A stretch of DNA of 53,542 nucleotides, taken from positions 1 through 53,542 of the forward strand of contig CASFEZ010000012.1 of NCBI GenBank assembly GCA_949293815.1. Direction: 5' to 3'. Every line of letters begins with the position of its first letter. Position 1 is the first letter of the stretch. Position numbers and translations under genes: made by a program. This stretch comes from an uncultured Eubacteriales bacterium. GTDB taxonomy: Bacteria > Bacillota > Clostridia > Oscillospirales > Acutalibacteraceae. Of this stretch, positions 50,175 through 53,542 are shown in pieces. The notes beneath the pieces are model-generated. The model worked only from the letters and a program-made list of their open reading frames with translations. It did not search any database and was not told the origin of the DNA.

Positions 50175-51881
50175 ATGAAAAAAACTTGTATGCGGAGCAT
50201 TGCGGTTTTGCTGAGTCTTGTGCTTTTGTTTGCGGCACTGCCGACTGTTTCGGCGGCGGACGGCGTATATGGTCCGTATGACTATGAGGCGTATGCATTG
50301 GAGGACGGGCAGAGCGATCCCATTCGCAGCGCGTCCATGTCCTCGCTGGAAAAAGGGTTCTATAACCTGCTGAACCGAATTGCGGAGGGGCTTTTGCAGA
50401 TTGTGACGGCGATTTATCCCACGCCCGCTTCCTGGCAGAGCATTGACAGCTATCAGGGCGAAAATTTCCTGCCCGGACGGGAAACCTACGCTACCGAAGC
50501 GGCGCAGGGCAACGCCTGGTATTTGGGCTATGCGTCCAATTCCATCATCCCCGAGGATTTCGAGGCGGGCAAATATTATATCGGCAGAGATCTGACCAAC
50601 CGTCTGGCGCAGGGCGTACAGGACGATAACCGGGTGCGCGCGGTTGCCATTGACGACAACAGCGGTGAAGGGCTGGTCGTTTTTGCGGTGGTGGACGGTC
50701 TGGGCGTTACCTCGGCGGATACCCGTGCCGTCCGCGCGGCGGTGCTGGATTGGGCCGAGACCCAGGGCATCAAGATTGCGGCGCTGAACCTTTCCGCTTC
50801 CCACAGCCACAGCGCGCTGGATACCCAGGGCGTGGCGACCGAATCAATTTATAAGATTTTGACCGCGTCTTTTAAAAACCTGTTTGAGGTCGGCGAGGAT
50901 GACCCGCGCCTTAAAAACGCTGAAGCGTTTAAGGAATTTTATGTAAATACGACCATCGAAACTGTCAAAGAGGCAATTCTCGACCGGCAGGCGGGCGACC
51001 TTTATTATACCCAGGTTGACGGCAGCGACTATATCAAAGACAAGCGCGGTCTGATTGCGCCGGAGGATATCCCCCCCATCGCTTCGCTGAAATTCGTTCC
51101 CGCGGACGGCTCCGAGGGCATTTATATGGCGGACATCAGCTGCCACCCCACCTCGTTCAGCGCGTCCCACGGGCTGCTTTCCTCGGATTATATCTATTAT
51201 ATGGAGCAGCGGATTCAGGAAAAGACCGGTTATCATTTCCTGTTTATTCAGGGTGCGTCCGGTCAGCTTGCCCGCATGGGGCTGAATGTGGATGAAGAGC
51301 AGCTCCCGGAAGAGGAGCGCTTGGGCGCCACCACGCGCTATTCGGGCAAAGTGTTTGCCGACCTGATTTTGGCGGCGGACGATGGCAGCATGGAAAAACT
51401 GGAGCCGGTGCTGAACGCAAAATACATGGAATACACCTTTACGCCGGAGAATGATATTCTGGTGCTGGCGGTGAAAGCGGGACTGGTGAACAACGCCGTT
51501 TATACCACCGACAATCCTCTGGAACCGGTTATTTTAATGGAGGAAGGCTATGTGGAGCTGGGCGGTCGCGTTGGCTTCGGCATTGTGCCGGTGGAGCTGT
51601 ACCCCGAGGTCTTCTACGGCTCTGAAATCATCGGCGATTTGTCCTGGGACGGCACAAGCTGGGACTACGCCGCGATGGTCGATATGGCGCCGGAGGGCGT
51701 TGACCTGTACGCCATGCCCCTCTCCAACGATTCGCTGGGCTATTGCGTATTGGACAATAACTATGCCTTCTTCGGTCATATCATTGGTGATGAAATTGCC
51801 GACGAAGTGCTCTCCCTCGGCGGGCATACCGCTTCGGCTGTCGTGACCCATTTTGAAGAATTGATGGCCGCGTGCCAATAA
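50175..51881 (+). CDS. Secreted neutral/alkaline ceramidase-like hydrolase
   Basis: Protein of 568 aa; AGGAGG lies 7 bases before ATG. Signal peptide 1-27 (LLFAALPTVSAAD). Residues 55-80 form an amphipathic helix (LEKGFYNLLNRIAEGLLQIV) before the catalytic domain. Zinc-type motifs: NLSASHSHSALDTQG with His-x-His and ISCHPTSFSASHGLLSSDY. FIQGASGQLARMGLN resembles the GDVSPN-type segment of the family with changes. Ceramidases of this fold release fatty acid from ceramide; relatives in gut bacteria act on unidentified amides or esters. The chain is short because the C-terminal immunoglobulin-like domain of true ceramidases is not evident. Substrate is therefore uncertain; it is probably exported to the envelope. 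Confidence 0.7.
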   Translation: MKKTCMRSIAVLLSLVLLFAALPTVSAADGVYGPYDYEAYALEDGQSDPIRSASMSSLEKGFYNLLNRIAEGLLQIVTAIYPTPASWQSIDSYQGENFLPGRETYATEAAQGNAWYLGYASNSIIPEDFEAGKYYIGRDLTNRLAQGVQDDNRVRAVAIDDNSGEGLVVFAVVDGLGVTSADTRAVRAAVLDWAETQGIKIAALNLSASHSHSALDTQGVATESIYKILTASFKNLFEVGEDDPRLKNAEAFKEFYVNTTIETVKEAILDRQAGDLYYTQVDGSDYIKDKRGLIAPEDIPPIASLKFVPADGSEGIYMADISCHPTSFSASHGLLSSDYIYYMEQRIQEKTGYHFLFIQGASGQLARMGLNVDEEQLPEEERLGATTRYSGKVFADLILAADDGSMEKLEPVLNAKYMEYTFTPENDILVLAVKAGLVNNAVYTTDNPLEPVILMEEGYVELGGRVGFGIVPVELYPEVFYGSEIIGDLSWDGTSWDYAAMVDMAPEGVDLYAMPLSNDSLGYCVLDNNYAFFGHIIGDEIADEVLSLGGHTASAVVTHFEELMAACQ

Positions 51882-51954
51882 AGCAGGGAAAATTCAAAAA
51901 CACAAAGGAACCAAGGTGCTTCCCGATAAGAAAACATCGTGGGGCAAGAGAGAA

Positions 51955-51984
51955 ACGGTATAGCTTCGGCTATGCCGTTTTTCT
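51955..51984. terminator. Terminator between the ceramidase-like gene and the recombinase
   Basis: ACGGTATAGC TTCG GCTATGCCGT: ten paired bases (51955-51964, 51969-51978) with one G-T pair closing a stable UUCG tetraloop, followed by TTTTTCTC. It marks the chromosomal edge of the right-hand element. Confidence 0.85.
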
Positions 51985-53542
51985 CATTCTTGCCTTGATG
52001 AAGTTACTTTGGATATTTCCAGGGCTCCAATGCCCTTATAGTAGATGTCAATTTCCTGGGTACGGTTCTTGCCCTTCGGATCGCTGGCAGCATGGACAAC
52101 AATCTTCTCGATGAACTCATGCAAGATACACGGAGTCAATTCGGGAATTTCCGTATACCGTTCTACAACGGAGAGGAATCTTTCTACATTTGCGCTTTTG
52201 CGTTCCTCCGCTTCGATTTCATCACGGAGGGTAGCCGCTACCTCTTGAAGCTGATGCTGCTCTTTCTCGTAATCGGCGGAGAGCTTTTGAAAACGCTCGT
52301 CAGAAAGTTTTCCCGAAATGGTATCTTCATAAAGACGCTTGAAGATGGTGTCCAGTTCTGCGATCCGCTTTTCAGCGTCGGCCAATGTTTTCTTCCGTTT
52401 TGCCAAGCCTCGGTTGCGTTGGCGCATATCTGCATCCATAACCATCTTCACAAAATCGTCTTTGCGCTGCGAAGCAAAGGAAACGATCTCGCGCAGATTT
52501 TGCAGAACCAATTCTTCCAGGATAACAGTTCGGATGGAGTGTGTCTGCCCACATACATCACGGCTTTTCCGGTAGCCGGAACACAAGTAGTATTCCTGAT
52601 CGCGCCGGAAATTGGTCGCCCTGCATTGGCACATGATGGAGCCGCAATCGGCACAGAACATCATGCCAGAGAACATCCCCATTTCACCCATCTTTGTGGG
52701 ACGGCGCCGTGTCTGCCTTGCGAGCCTTGCTGCATCGGCAATCGCCTCCGTCCAGATGGCTTCGTGGGTATTCTCAAAAATCTTCCATTCGCTTTCTGGA
52801 TTGAGAAGGGTCTTTTTGCTCTTGTAGGATTTTTTGCGGGTTTTGAAATTAACCGTATGCCCCAGATGTTCGCGCCAGCGATCCATAATGTCAGCGATTG
52901 TAGAAGAATCCCAAGCATAAGGCGAACCTTTCTTCGTGACATTGGTTGTCCTACCTTTGCTTGCGTAATAAGCAGCCGGGGTGAGGATTTTTCTTTCCGT
53001 CAGCTTTCTTGCGATCTGCGAGGGTCCCAGACCGTCCATGATATAAAGACCAATTTCATAAACTACCTGGGCCGCTTCTTCATCCTTCACCCATTGCTTT
53101 TTATCGTCAGACGATTTCATGTATCCATACGGAGGCAGGGTAGCCAAATGTTCTCCCGCATTGCCTTTTACTTTCATAACAGCACGGATTTTTTTGCTGG
53201 TGTCTTTGGCGTACCATTCATTGATGATATTGCGGAAGGGTGTGAACTCGTTGTCACCCTGGGTACTGTCTACACCGTCATTCACCGCAATAAAGTGAAT
53301 ATCATGTTCAGGAAACATGATCTCGGTATACATACCGACTTGCAGATAATCCCGCCCGAAACGTGACATATCTTTGATGATAAAACACGCTTGACAAGGC
53401 CTGCCTCAATATCTGCAATCATCTGTTGAAAGCCTGGGCGGTTAAAGGTCGTACCGGAAATGCCATCATCAACATAGAATTTGAAGTTGGTATATCCGTG
53501 TTCAAGAGCATACTTCTCCAGGATTTTTTTCTGAGACAAGAT
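51984..53542 (-). pseudogene. Large serine recombinase, frameshifted, N-terminus beyond the right edge
   Basis: Two overlapping minus-strand frames make one protein. The upstream part (right edge to about 53385) reads FYVDDGISGTTFNRPGFQQM and EAGLVKRV, the resolvase domain. The other (53369 to 51984) continues KDMSRFGRDYLQVGMYTEIM, then the recombinase domain (GYMKSSDDKKQWVKDEEAA), the zinc ribbon (MFCADCGSIMC ... YYLCSGYRKSRDVCGQ) and a long coiled coil ending in EKIVVHAASDP. Reading on needs one base more in the T run at 53382-53385 (minus GTTTT before ATCATC), so a single-base deletion or a sequencing error splits the gene. The catalytic Ser region near the N-terminus is off the window. 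Such enzymes integrate ICEs and prophages. The mobile element would extend to the right. Confidence 0.85.

Overview
The window looks like a chromosome segment from an endospore-lineage member of the Clostridia, most likely a gut Oscillospiraceae/Ruminococcaceae-type organism. The evidence is moderately GC-rich low-GC-Gram-positive style genes with strong AGGAGG ribosome binding sites, a CIRCE operator on clpB, a SpoVAE gene, type I dockerin-like repeats on two secreted proteins, a complete Iol myo-inositol pathway and the rnjA-rplI-dnaB-tilS-hpt-ftsH block. The species cannot be named from this sequence. Mobile-element material caps both ends: a recombinase/restriction island on the left and a broken large serine recombinase on the right.

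Layout. 1-3.8 kb: a startless HsdS (type I restriction specificity) fragment faces a tyrosine recombinase. A seven-unit imperfect repeat array, an excisionase-like HTH gene, a ribbon-helix-helix gene, a small Xre repressor with a 20-bp palindromic operator and a SLOG-fold protein follow, ending beside a tRNA-Ser(CGA). 4-16 kb: glmS, a secreted dockerin protein with a possible NlpC/P60-like domain, a class B penicillin-binding protein, an MFS transporter, trmO, a flavin-binding PNPOx-like protein, clpB, a phosphopantetheinyl transferase, spoVAE and rnhA. 16-27 kb: a nucleotidyltransferase fused to a degenerate phosphohexomutase, then a housekeeping operon (RNase J, TIGR04076 protein, L9, DnaB, TilS, Hpt, FtsH) and L-lactate dehydrogenase. 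27.8-35 kb: a membrane-linked XRE regulator coupled to a GH27 alpha-galactosidase-like enzyme, an ABC exporter (ATPase plus giant coiled-coil FtsX permease) and a second membrane-linked XRE regulator. 35-40 kb: three tandem secreted metallophosphoesterases and a second dockerin-like secreted protein. 40-50 kb, minus strand: an Na+-symporter followed by iolJ-C-B-D-E-A-G, with a 199-bp foldback MITE between iolE and iolA. 50-53.5 kb: a secreted ceramidase-like protein and the frameshifted serine recombinase.

How it may work together. The Iol enzymes can oxidise and cleave myo-inositol to dihydroxyacetone phosphate and malonate semialdehyde, the latter going to acetyl-CoA. Beside them lie three secreted phosphoesterases, a ceramidase-like secreted protein and, farther off, an alpha-galactosidase. 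A testable idea is that the secreted enzymes liberate inositol from phytate or other phospho-inositides, including inositol lipids, for the adjacent catabolic operon. This is inference from gene neighbourhood, not demonstrated. The most unusual structures are the HsdS/recombinase inversion-type arrangement, the iteron-like repeat array, the phosphoesterase trio with a shared helical tail, the foldback element inside the iol operon and the apparently inactive mutase domain fused to a sugar nucleotidyltransferase.
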